From: Chara braunii | Taxonomy: Eukaryota; Streptophyta; Charophyceae; Charales; Characeae | Direction: 5' to 3' | DNA length: 47,619 nucleotides | NCBI GenBank assembly: GCA_003427395.1 | Contig: BFEA01000023.1 | Coordinates: 771,751-819,369 of the forward strand | Part shown: in pieces, positions 30,083 to 40,001 of the stretch | Layout: every line of letters begins with the position of its first letter | How positions within the stretch are numbered: the first letter of the stretch is position 1 | The notes under the pieces: generated by a model | Databases searched by the model: none | What the model saw: only the letters and a program-made list of their open reading frames with translations | What the model was told of the DNA's origin: nothing | Translations under genes and position numbers: made by a program

Positions 30083-30089
30083 TTTTATA
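30083..30089 (-). promoter_or_regulatory. Candidate LTR promoter TATA box (5' LTR)
   Basis: TATAAAA on the minus strand, conserved with 11030-11036 including flanking GAGCTC and ACAGG. If functional, the genomic RNA starts near 30055 and runs through the LTR ORFs, the primer site and the leader ORFs into gag-pol. Confidence 0.55.
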
Positions 30090-30224
30090 GAGCTCGGGGT
30101 GAGAGCGACCCCAGTGTACTAAAAGAGGGTTTTTCTGATAATGACTCAAATTTTATGAGTTAATAAAGTAACACAAAATTTAAATAAATCTTGAATAAGA
30201 CCGACGGGAAACTTCAACCGCCCG

Positions 30225-30275
30225 TGCACAGTCAGGGCACTCGAACCCCTGTCGCGCCGGTCCCTAGACTGTGCA
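30225..30275. other. Conserved nested hairpin in U3 (5' LTR)
   Basis: Same structure as 11172-11222. The outer 9-bp stem is unchanged; the inner stem carries one mismatch. Confidence 0.5.
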
Positions 30276-30561
30276 ACATGATCGAGGTCCGAATAAAAGG
30301 AGGAAAAAAAAATAGAGATCCCATAATGGGATACCAACGACCGTATTTTCCTATTGAAAACAGACCTCCGACCTACCCCTATCGGGTGCCCGTATCCGAT
30401 GGCAAGGAGGGGGCTTATGACCCCATTCAGGTGTGATAAGCTTCCTACCAATGCGGCCGCGGGTCCCCCTCCACTTTTGAGGTTCTGCTGCACAGCGCTC
30501 TGTCGAGTGTGACAGCCGAAGAATAGTAGTGAAAAGTCGGCCCACCTAGACCACTAACTTA

Positions 30562-31019
30562 AACGGGCTCGATAATTTCTGCAACAAATCCCCTCATAGT
30601 TGGGAATCCTGTAAACTTAGAAAACATTTATTTATTTTTTTTTTTTTTTTATGCAACACCACCCATTTCACTTAAATGAACTGTTTGAACACGATCATAA
30701 GTAGTACCTACTAAAAAAATAAGCTAGCACCACTTCATCTTACACAAGTATCATCTCATACAAGTGCCTCAATCCCATTTCTGTACAAAAATAATGAACA
30801 TAACAATTAGATATATCCAAGGCTATATGCTTAAAAAATATATATATTTTTTTAATTTGGTAAAGAATTATGGTCATGTTTCGACTAATTTAATGGGGTT
30901 GATTATGACCACCATTTAGAAGACTCTTTCACCTTACACATGTATCATCTCATACAAGTGCCTCGTTCCCATTCTGTACAATAATAATGAACATAACAAT
31001 TAGATGCATACAACCACAC
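30562..31019. repeat. AT-rich block unique to the 5' LTR, with internal ~82-bp duplication
   Basis: Replaces the ~60-bp tRNA-like segment of the other LTR. Two copies of a block running from cattacac-like sequence through tcatctcatacaagtgcctc to gaacataacaattagat lie at about 30731-30812 and 30922-31004. A T-run sits near 30633-30650. Its composition is unlike the GC-richer LTR, suggesting an inserted element. No flanking duplication was identified. Confidence 0.6.
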
Positions 31020-31612
31020 TTAAGCAGACGGCAAAATAAAATTTTGTCATTAATAATAATACTAATTATAACAGTAATACATCAATCTGAAACGACGCGA
31101 TATAGTGATTGGGACCGACAAATTATTCCCTGCTAAAGTACGTCGACCCAACTGCGGGTCAGGCCTCTAGTCCCTTTTTCTTTTTACTTTCCTTTATTTT
31201 TCTTTTCTTACCCCTTTTTGTTTTCTCTGCATAGTCTTCTCACTCCCGACAACGACTGAATGTACCTGACCCATAACCTGTACAGGGGCGCTTGGCGCGC
31301 AGTTGAAAAGACTGAGTCAGTCTTTTCACCTCCGCGTCCCAGGGCAGACCCAGCGGCTACCACGGTTACTGGCCGGTTGTGCCCTGCTGTACAGCAGAGC
31401 GCCGAGCCTGCGTGGACCAATGGAAGGTCATGTGGCGCACCTTTTTGTCAAAGGCAACGTCACAGGAACTGGTCCGCACCGAGGCACAACCAGGATACCA
31501 GGAACAACATGAGGTCCAGGACACGTCTATAGGCCGGAGCATCGGAGCGAGGACAGGTACCAAGCAGGGACTTGGTACACAGAGGAGGGCCGGGATACCG
31601 CGCCCTCCGACA

Positions 31613-32980
31613 CCGCCCGTGCAAGGACCAAGAAAGGTCCGAGGGGAAAAAAAAAAAAAAAAAAAAACCTATGTTATGAAGAAAAATGCACTTAACAACG
31701 TTTTCCTAAGGTTCATACCGAAATTCTTTACCAAACTTAAAATAAAAATAAAAAATATATTAGAATTTATCTATTTATCTATCTGTCTATATATGTTCTC
31801 ATTATCTCGTTTTGGCCTTGCCAAGCAAGTGGATCCAATCACTTTTGCATTTTTAAGGTCCTAATCGCTTTATAATGCATCCTTGATCAATCGCTTTTGC
31901 ATTTTTAAAGTCTTGGTCGCTGTATAATGCATCCGTTTCAACTTTCAAGTGTTAATCATTTGTTAGTTTCAAGCGTGATTGATCTGTTCCAAGTCGTAAT
32001 AAATTGTTCATATATAGCAATGAGCTATTTAATATGTCTTTTGATCTTTGAGCTGACTCGTCGCCGATGTAGAAGTGTATATACATATATCCAGGGTTGT
32101 CGGCGTTCGGGACGGGTCGAATACCCGAATCCGAATGCCCGAATGTTCGGCACCCACTCTGGACGCGTTTTGTCGTCCGGCCGAACGCACACCCCCCCTT
32201 AAAAAAAAAAAAAAAAAAAAAAAACCCTCGAAAAAAAATATATGTTACGCCGAAGAATAAACTAAACAACATTTGCCTCAACGTAATATTCATATTATTT
32301 ACCATTTGAAATGAAAATCAAATACTAAAAATAAATAATATAATGAAACTTAGAAAAAATCAAACGAGAATGAAATTATTGAATGGGTGAACACGTTTTT
32401 GACACCGTCATCTTTGTCGGTTTGTCATCTTTTTTTTGCTGTGACAAATGCCATGAAATTTGTATATGTGTATCTTACACAATAGAGAATCCAAATAAGT
32501 TTGAAAAACAAATTAGTGAGTGGGCAAGCAAGTTTTGACACCACCATCTTTGCCACTTTTTTTTTTTTTTTTTGTGAAAAAAGTGGCTTAAAAATTCGGA
32601 GGGAGAAAATCAGGAAAAAAATAATAATAGTTATGTGCCAAAATATGTTTTTGCGGGGTCCAAACCCCTTCAGGTTCACGTCCTGTACGGGGCCCCGAAC
32701 GTTCGAGGTTCAGCTTAAGGGCCTCCTTACGTCCGACCTGGCAACCCTGTATATATATGTATCTGTATATAAATATAATATTAAATATATATGTATCACG
32801 ATTGGAATATTCAGTGTAACGATTTCTATTGCGCTGCGTACACATATGGTTGTACAGATCCATACTCATACGCTACTCATATGGGGTTGTCGTACCTTGC
32901 CCACTGTTTTTTTAATGGCTATATCCAATATTTTTATCGATTAAATCTAGTCCCTTGATAATAAGAGTAAAGAAAAATAC
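31613..32980. other. AT-rich intergenic DNA with two poly-A blocks
   Basis: No gene recognised. A-runs at 31647-31667 and 32201-32224 are each followed by related sequence (cctatgttatgaagaa / atatgttacgccgaagaa, then acttaacaacg / actaaacaac). That suggests two copies of one repeat or retroposed sequence. CGAAC/GTTCG-rich DNA lies at 32100-32190 and 32690-32710. Confidence 0.5.
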
Positions 32981-33217
32981 AAAAATGTGTAGGCGTGTGG
33001 ATGCTTTGTGTGTGTGGTATGTGACAGTGGTGGTGTGTGTGTTTCTGTCGATCGCACACAAACACTGTGACACATAATTGGAAAAAAAAAAACCCTACAA
33101 CGACATAATGTTGTTGTGTGTGTTTATGCGTCTTAATGTTTGTGTGTGATCGAAAAAAACACACACACCACCACTGTCACATACGACACAAACAAAGCAT
33201 ACACGCACCAAACATTT
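32981..33217. mobile_element. Foldback/MITE-like inverted repeat
   Basis: Arms of ~80 bp: left about 32981-33066, right about 33135-33217. The centre of each arm is perfect over 28 bases (left from 33017 gtatgtgacagtggtggtgt; right ending 33184). Outer and inner parts match imperfectly (atgctttgtgtgtg against caaagcat; cgatcgcacacaaac against gtttgtgtgtgatcg). The spacer is ~70 bp. No coding capacity. A non-autonomous foldback element is likely. Confidence 0.65.
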
Positions 33218-33220
33218 CGA

Positions 33221-33550
33221 CCGGTCAAATACAAAGGTCCTTTAGGGCCTAAATTTCCCATGTTGTACTAAATTACTTACAGAGGTATACACACTTTAGG
33301 AATACCTCAGGATATACACCCATTCAAACAACTTCAATTACAAAAGGAAAAAACATGAAAATTTTTCTTCTGTTAAAATCGGAGAACTTGTGAATGAAAT
33401 GCGGCTTAAAATTTCCAAACACAACACGATTATAGAGCCAAATGGAATAAGCTGGTCCTAAAATCATTCCAATGGCTGCTAATGTTGCCACGTTGGTTGC
33501 AGTTTGATAAACATCTACTAAAATAAAAAAACTCACCAATAAAGCTACTA
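33221..33550 (-). pseudogene. nad4: Nuclear mitochondrial fragment: nad4 3' end, unit 1
   Basis: Minus-strand translation contains NVATLAAIGMILGPAYSIWL, YNRVVFGNFKPHFIHKFSD and a decayed C-terminus, the last ~100 residues of NADH dehydrogenase subunit 4. Plant-like phrasing, with Trp as TGG, fits a mitochondrion with the standard code. Only the 3' end of the gene is present, and further damage shows it is a nuclear copy (NUMT). It is the first unit of a 330-bp tandem duplication. Confidence 0.88.
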
Positions 33551-33877
33551 CCGATCAAATACAAAGGCCCTTTAGGAGCCAAATTTCCCATTTTGTACTG
33601 AATTACTTAGAGAGCTATGCGTACACTCTAGGAGTACCTCAGGATAAACACCCATCCAAACAACCCCAATTACAAAAGGTAGAAACATTAAAAATTCTCT
33701 TTTGTCTAAATCGGAGAACTTATGAATGAAATACGGCTTGAAATTTTCAAACACAACACGATTATAGAGCCAAATGGAATAAGCTGCTCCTAAAATCATT
33801 CGAACGGTTGCTAATGTTGCCACGTTGGGCGCAACTTGAAAAACGCCTACTAAAATCATTTCTTTTTTTTCCCCCAA
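33551..33877 (-). pseudogene. nad4: Nuclear mitochondrial fragment: nad4 3' end, unit 2
   Basis: Better-preserved copy of the same region: GAAYSIWLYNRVVF, GVVWMGVYPEVLLEC and a C-terminus NGKFGS followed by TAA. The start ccgatcaaatacaaagg matches ccggtcaaatacaaagg of unit 1, 330 bp earlier. Each unit carries private substitutions, so duplication is not recent, or two fragments of one concatemer decayed separately. Confidence 0.9.
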
Positions 33878-34424
33878 TTAACCCTATTTTATTTTTATTT
33901 ATTTTTTCTCGTATTTTACTAATAATTTGGGGTTGGCAATCGGAAAAATATTGCTTGTCTGCCAATGTTACATACATTTCCAGATTCTTTTATTTTTGTC
34001 ATCGCCCCTCCCTCGTACAGAATGTACGTGGTCACATACAGAGTTACGCAAGTGTTATATTTGTACGTTTGTATGTAAATGCCTCGTACATATACCGTGA
34101 TGACTTTATCAACAATCGATGAATCATTCATAGTAAATTGTTGTTTATCTCACCTTGAAAGGCTGGTCGAGTGTTTTTGCAACATTATACAAAATCTAAA
34201 CCTCATATAGTCTGTTTAGGGATAGAGTACATTACGGAGACATGGAATGGTTGGAAGATCGCCTTCCTCCGATTCAAGTGTAATAAGATTCCTTAACCGA
34301 TGCTTCATTTTTTCTTAGCTATTGGAATGGTTGCAAAAATCTTTCCGACTTTCGAAGGATAGTTGTATTAAACCATCGCTACTTTCAAGCCTTTCTGTCG
34401 AGCTGGAAAAAAATTGAGTTCCGA
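33878..34424. other. AT-rich DNA, nothing recognised
   Basis: Low-complexity and unique AT-rich sequence. No ORF, RNA gene or clear repeat is seen. Confidence 0.5.
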
Positions 34425-34765
34425 AGGGCTAGCAAGTTATTTTTGACCCGTTCTCTTCTCCACCAACCTTTCTGAGGTAAAATGCCGCATTGAAAAGTAT
34501 CTCGACTACGACTACATCACGCAACATTGGGTTTGGTTTTCGGTGTAGGGATTCTAGGATTACATTTAAAATTCAGTATGATCCAAGTTATTTCGGAAGG
34601 TTAGTATATTGTTTCTGACCCGCTTTCTTCTCCATCAACCTTTATGAGTTAACATGTCGTATTTGAAGGTATTTCGACTACGACTACACGCAACATTGAG
34701 TTTGGTTTTTTGTGTAGGGATTTTACGATACCAGTTAAAATTCAGTCCGATCCCTCTATTTGCAA
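34425..34765. repeat. 172-bp tandem duplication
   Basis: tgacccg(t/c)t.tcttctcca.caacctt and tcgactacgactac...cgcaacattg.gtttggtttt recur with a 172-base period (tgaccc at 34444 and 34616). About 80-85% identical by eye. Confidence 0.8.
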
Positions 34766-35317
34766 ACGTTGGGTATTGGAATTATGCAAGGAGTTACTGT
34801 GTGTTGAACTCACGTATGGTAAGGTGGTTATTTTTATTTCAAAATGAATCAGATTTTCTCATAGAAACAAAAGTGTGTTTAAGATTTGCTGGTTACTATC
34901 GATTGTTTGCTAACAGTTCAAAATTAATCAGTATAAGATTTGTTGATTAACCACCAATTGTTTGCTAAAAGTAGTTTCGGAGATTGTGTATGTTATGAGG
35001 TCATAGTTGATTTCCTTAAGGTACTCATAAAAAAATTACATTTTGGAAAGCATGAACCCAAATTTTTTAGGCATACAAATTTCGGGACGAGAACTTGTGA
35101 TGCTAGGGGACCTCATTCTCGACTCCCCTTTCTCTTCCTACCCCTACCTTCCTTCCAATAACCTATATACCCCATTTTTTCACTCCATGCGTCTTCCAAT
35201 GCTCTGTCTATCTATTCCTTTTTGTGTCATTGATCTCTGAATCAGTTTTTATTTGAATTCCCAACCTGCTTTCTTTAAATTTTGCTTTACCTCTACACCC
35301 CTCTCCCTTTTGCCACG

Positions 35318-35625
35318 CATTGTCCTTGCAACCCGAAAGCTTCATTTTTTTTTTTCCCCCCTCTTTGCTTTTTAAATTCTCATGGTGACCTCGAACAGAA
35401 AAATTCCCACAAAAATTGAAAGATGAAAGAATATTTATAAAAAATAAAATAATTCATATTTAAAAATTATCATTGTCCTTGCAGCCCGATTACTTCATTT
35501 TTTTTGTTTTCCCCTCTTGGCTTTTTGAATTCTCATGGTGACCTCAAACATAAAAATTCCCACAAAAATTAAAACATGAAAAAATATTTATACAAAATGA
35601 AATAATTCATTTTAAAATTTATAAT
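35318..35625. repeat. 153-bp tandem duplication
   Basis: cattgtccttgca at 35318 and 35471, followed in both by tttgaattctcatggtgacc-like sequence, aaaaattcccacaaaaatt and an A/T-rich end. The intervening 34766-35317 and the following 35626-35950 hold no gene I can support. The latter is rich in GTTCG/CGAAC. Confidence 0.85.
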
Positions 35626-35950
35626 TCAAGAGTTATGCGAATTCTAAAATTTCCAGTTTTATTTGACAAGTTTTGGTATAAAAATGAGTTATCTAAGTTG
35701 TATCCTGTGTAGCACACCAAACATGTTCGAAGCTTTTCCGAATGTCCGAACATGTTAGGGTGTTCGGCCGAACGCCTACCGAACGTGTTCGGTCGAACAT
35801 ATTAAAAAAATAAAATAAAAAATTAGTTTTTAATTTTGAACTCGAATTTGGTTATGAATTTGAGCATACCTACTCGGTAAAAGTTGTTTGTATTATTATT
35901 TTACATAATATATATATATTTTTGTTTTTTTTAAATATTTTTATGTTCGT

Positions 35951-36190
35951 GTTTGGATGGTTTTGGCGCTCCTTAGCGTTCGATCACGAACGTTCGAACA
36001 CGAACGTTCGAACACGATGCTACACAGGTTAACATTATGAGATGTCGAAATTATTTATTATTATTATTATTATTTTATGTTTTGATGTTCGCGTTTGGAT
36101 GGTTTTGGCGCTTGTTAGCGTTCGGTCACGAACGTTCGAACACGATGCTACACAGGTTAACATTATGAGATGTCTAAATCATTTATTATT
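35951..36190. repeat. 142-bp tandem units with CGAACGTTCG palindromes
   Basis: gtttggatggttttggcgct at 35951 and gtttggatggttttggcgct again at 36093, each followed by a gttcg(a/g)tcacgaacgttcgaacacg stretch and gatgctacacaggttaac. Unit 1 has the palindromic block doubled. Base 1 of the window corresponds to 36099, so repeat A begins in or before this array. Confidence 0.85.
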
Positions 36191-36604
36191 TTATTTTTTT
36201 TTATGTTCTTCTTTCAAATTTTTTTTCGCCTTTCACTACCTTCCTACCACTACTCCTAAGACTATATAGAGGGGACCCCTGCAAGCATAGGGCCTCACAA
36301 ACGAGGTAATTCATGTTGCCCCCTGCCCCAACAGCGGTAGTCAGAGATGGGGTGGGGCCGCTGGTGGGGGTCCGGCTAACGCAAAGACCGAGCATTTTGC
36401 CAGTAGCTGCGCCTTCCTTTCTCATCGTCCCCCAACCCTCATCGAGTACTAGCAGCAGAGGCTATGGCCAACACTCTCCCACACACCACACACAACCCAC
36501 TCGCATTCACAATCACACCCGTGTTGGTGATAGACCCCGCTAATACCGATCAGGGGTATTCAGAGGACTATCACAGTCCGTTGGCACTAAGTGCGCCGCA
36601 GGCG

Positions 36605-36675
36605 GCCACGGGACTTGAACCCAGAACCTTCTGAATGCCACTTGCATGCCTAACCAACTCAGCTAGGCCGCTGGA
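36605..36675 (-). repeat. tRNA-like sequence, best-preserved copy
   Basis: Minus strand: acceptor-like AGCGGCC pairing 6 of 7 with GGCCGCC, TAGCTGAGTTGGTTAGG, and GGGTTCAAGTCCCG as T arm. The anticodon arm does not fold well. It is a relic of a tRNA or SINE head; counterpart of 505-574. Confidence 0.5.
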
Positions 36676-38117
36676 TACCACAATAAATATCTTCTAATTT
36701 AGAGTGGATTAACCAATTTATGATTGAAACATCTTATAATCGAATGGTAGTCCAATTAAAATATTTTATGAACTCATCCAGACTTTCATTCCATCTCCAG
36801 CATGCTGTTTGAACAAGAAGGGGTACCACAGGAAAGTTTCTCAGTAAGGCGAAAAAGTGGAATAACATTTTTTAAGATTGGATGTCTCTCCAAAGTTAGG
36901 AAAAAGGTGATATTCTTCACACCTAAGTTCGTTCTTCTGCAGCAACGGGGCTCGTCGCATGCCAAACGCCAGCACTTAACTAGAATGCATGGCCGCACAC
37001 ATTACCTAACTCTGCACGTTTATTCCCCATCAAAGCATGTCGAACTCGAGGAGTAGCGAGCATTGACTGAATCTGACTGCTTCAAGTTTGGAGATTCCCC
37101 CGCCTGCAACAGCACCCTAGTGGAGTTACCTCTTCGGCAGAAAATCACAAAAGGTGGCTGTGCCTTGTCTAGGCCGAGCACTCCGTGCCTTCTATGGCCT
37201 TATGGCGGATCTCCAGTGAGCAATAAAACAAAATCCTCTGAAGACCTTCAAAACTTCAGCAGGCGTTTGTGATTATCCATCGAAACGAGCCGTTTGGACT
37301 TTCTGGAACTTAGCAGCCCGCTTTCCTCAACGGATATGACCGGTGATAAGGCTAGATTCCTTCACAAAGTGGATCGTGCACTACTGGACATAACTCGACA
37401 AAGTTTCACAATCAAAACACTATGTTGCTGGGTGCATGAACTTGATCAAGCGCGTGTGTCAGTAACAGTGTGACACCCAAATTGAATAACCAAATATCGC
37501 TGCGTGGGCCGTGGGCTGTGGCACCATCAATTGTTGCTTTTTTTTTGGGGGGGGGGAGGGAGGGGAGGGGGTGGCATTGTTTATTCAACTTTATTGTGTT
37601 TGGTGCTCACCATGTAAGTTAGGGGCTTGGCGAGCGGTGTGCTGAGCCTCAATTTCACTTTCGGGCCGAAGTTGGGTAATGGTCCCAGTGCAATATATAT
37701 GCGCGGACTTGCGAGGTCCGCGCCCCCTGTTTGAATATATTCACAAAAAGAAAGATGTAACAGTTCCGTTCTTTGAACTTCTTTCCCAAAAAACTTTTAT
37801 TTTTATTTTTATTTTTATTTTTACAATGAAACTTGTTTTGTTGCTTGCTGCACAAACTTGCCGCTGGTCAGGTGGAAATTGATGGAGAGCATATAAAGCT
37901 AGGAGTCTAGGACTTTTCCAACCGGTTACTAGACTTTCTGGATGTAATTGCAGTCGGATGCATCAAAGATGAGCCGTGATTGCAGGCAGGTACATCTACT
38001 AGGACAGGTGGTCATTGCAGCCAGGTGCATCTTGGAAAGCACCAGTGCAACTTGAGCTATTTTAGTAAATGTCTTGAGTCTTGAGTCTTGTGCGAATCCT
38101 ATTTTAGGTAATCCGTT

Positions 38118-38195
38118 AAAATTGGAGCGACACAGAGAAGATTGATTAGCATGGCCCCTGCGCAAGAATGACACGCATAAATCAAGAAATGGTCC
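38118..38195 (+). pseudogene. U6 snRNA-derived sequence, copy 2
   Basis: Counterpart of 2510-2588, with the same GATT duplication, gcgcaagaatgacacgcataa and aaatggtcc. The 5' stem-loop is absent and an A-rich tail follows. Confidence 0.85.
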
Positions 38196-38314
38196 CAAAA
38201 AAATAGAAAAAAAGGTCACCTCTGCACTGCATTTCGAGCTATTTTCAGTAATATCAGCAGCACCAAATGATGGGTGGATATCACGACAGGCATGGATCCA
38301 CTTCTGTACACCGT

Positions 38315-38386
38315 GCCATGGCTGTAGTGGTTAAGAAACTGGGCTCTTGAGGCTCAGGCCGCCGGTTCGAATCCGTGCGTGCATGG
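38315..38386 (+). repeat. tRNA-like sequence (Ser/Leu-like), copy 2
   Basis: gccatggctgtagtggttaa, gggctcttgaggctcagg and B box ccggttcgaatcc at tRNA spacing. The copy 1 version near 2706 has lost the middle. A second related unit lies at 38694-38770. Confidence 0.45.
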
Positions 38387-39177
38387 AGGACGTCCGAGAC
38401 TGATAACAGGCTGTACTATAGCACAGCAACCGGCCTGGAAATCAGACCAGTATGGTGGTGGCCCATGGGTAAAGCCCCATGGTTAAAGCCCCATTGGAAA
38501 AGCAGTCGTTGCTGGATGGGAGCAGAGTGAGCGAGAACTGCCTGTGTGGCAAATGGCTGAGTGTGGCGTTGACCGTGTGCCACTGTGAGTGTGAGGTTGG
38601 ACACTACAGCCATGCAGGGATAGACTTAAAGTTCATATAGTGAGTAGTGAGTCGTGAGTAGTGAGTCGCCATGTCCCTCCCTTTGTGGACAATGTGATGG
38701 CTGTAGTAGTGGTTAAAACACTTGGCTCGTGAGGCTAAGGACCTAGTACGGTCGCTGAGTTCAAATCTCTGCATGCATGGGGAGGGTCCAACGCGGATAA
38801 AAGAGCAGACTATCTTTCTGGTAGCTATCTTAGTATCTTTCTTGCAGCCACGCACAGTCTACTGTGCATTTAACGACCTTTGGATATCATGTTTGAGCTA
38901 ACCAGCCCACAGTCAATTCAGAGTTATCTTTCTGGTAGCTATCTTCTTTCTTGTAGCCACTCCCACTCTACTCAGTCTATTGTGCATTTCGAGTTTTTTT
39001 TTTTTTGTGTGTTTTTGGTCAAGGGTGACGGCCTTGGGATATCATGTTTGAACTGACCAGCCCGCAGTAAATTCAGAGTTACTTTTCACTGTTTTCGGTC
39101 TATCATGTTTGAACCGACCATCCCACAGTAAATTCAGAGTTACTTTTCACTGTTTTCAGTCATCTCTTCTGCCTCCA

Positions 39178-39243
39178 TTGGAATTCGAACTCAGGTCTGT
39201 GGTTCAACAGTTCATGGTGTGCCAACTGAGCTAGGCCAGTTGG
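39178..39243 (-). repeat. tRNA-like sequence, copy 2
   Basis: Counterpart of 3553-3632 with TAGCTCAGTTGGC and GAGTTCGAATTCC, 13 bases shorter between the boxes. Confidence 0.45.
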
Positions 39244-39569
39244 CTCTTAACTTTTTGTCACTTTTTGAGCTCAGCCTGTTTTTAGCAACGTACTAACATC
39301 ACAGCACACTTGTTCAAATTTGGACAATGACCCTCCCCTTCCCCGCTGATCCCCATGCTTTTTTGTCTTAAATTTTTATTATTATTTTTTAAACTTTTGT
39401 TTGATTTTCATAATAACTGTGTTCACCACTGGACCATCCACTGGCAGTGGATCAATACCCCCATTCGCCCGAATTTTCATATTCCGTACCCCCATGCTAT
39501 ATCCTGTACAACCTGGACAGAGTAACGTTCCACTCCCTGTCTGGATTTGCCTTAGAGGCATACACCTGC

Positions 39570-39570
<1 letters not shown>

Positions 39571-39613
<43 letters not shown>

Positions 39614-39640
39614 ACCAGATATCAGTTTGAGATATCTGGT

Positions 39641-39699
<59 letters not shown>
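39571..39699. repeat. (TC)n-palindrome-(GA)n foldback
   Basis: (TC)n runs into TGTGCACCAGATATC, 7 bases agtttga, then GATATCTGGTGCACA and (GA)n. The whole block can fold as a hairpin of ~45 bp or more with a 7-base loop. Copy 1 has one arm only, next to (TG)n. Confidence 0.9.
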
Positions 39700-39701
<2 letters not shown>

Positions 39702-40001
39702 AGTTTGACTTCTCCAGAAGTCAGACGTTCTTTTTTCTTGGGGGGGAAGGGCGGGGGGGGAGTGGGGGAGGAGTTGGGAGAAGTCAAAGAGAGTTGAAAT
39801 TATATCCAGATACGATTCCGAGAGAATGTGGGGACCATGAAGAGTGGGCAAGTGGGGGAGGAGAGAAGAGGGAGGAGGGAGGAGGGAGGAGGGAGGAGGG
39901 AGGAGAGGAGAGGAGAGGAAAACCAGCTTTGTGACTGCGAGGGGGGAACATTTCCCTCGTGAGTCCTGACATGCAAATCACTCTTAAGCACAAATAGTGA
40001 G

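Larger units (their letters stand above)
4635..31612 (-). mobile_element. Giant Ty3/gypsy-type LTR retrotransposon with 7.6-8.2 kb LTRs
   Basis: A ~27-kb element on the minus strand. In element order it has: 5' LTR 31612-23391; primer-binding site 23386-23370; leader with five small ORFs (23053-21012); gag-protease-RT-RNase H-integrase (20951-15201); a ~3-kb spacer with an antisense ORF; polypurine tract; 3' LTR 12221-4635. Both LTRs start TGTCGG and end in (T/C)GACA when read on the minus strand. Target duplication is imperfect (cccgg before, ccgcc after), but the split 136-bp repeat shows the insertion. Coding regions are broken by stops, so this copy is probably defective. RT motifs (YIDD, VKGP, FVWEH) recall a gypsy lineage I associate with basidiomycete fungi, so the affiliation is tentative. 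Confidence 0.93.
23391..31612 (-). repeat. 5' LTR (8222 bp)
   Basis: Begins tgtcggacttttt and ends ccctccgaca on the plus strand, adjoining the primer-binding site. Same content as 4635-12221 with offset 19021 over much of its length (for example 6452 to 25473 and 8495 to 27516). Extra material: ~230 bp (about 23496-23726), 31 bp near 27931, and the AT-rich block 30562-31019. It contains four undetermined bases (28417, 28435-28436, 28442). Its accessory ORFs are more damaged than those of the 3' LTR. Confidence 0.93.
36099..40001. repeat. Repeat A, copy 2
   Basis: Direct counterpart of 1-4351. It lacks the 537-bp insertion at 1872-2408, gains a small TTTTA-type expansion near 37797-37823 and has a TC/GA palindrome in place of the TG run. 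Between 36099 and 40001 no protein-coding gene is recognised. Ends in caaatagtga at 40000, after which the two copies diverge. Confidence 0.85.

Noticed and set aside
36605-36675. Functional tRNA gene
   Set aside because: Acceptor and T arm pair fairly well, but the anticodon arm does not, and the sequence is part of a duplicated repeat.
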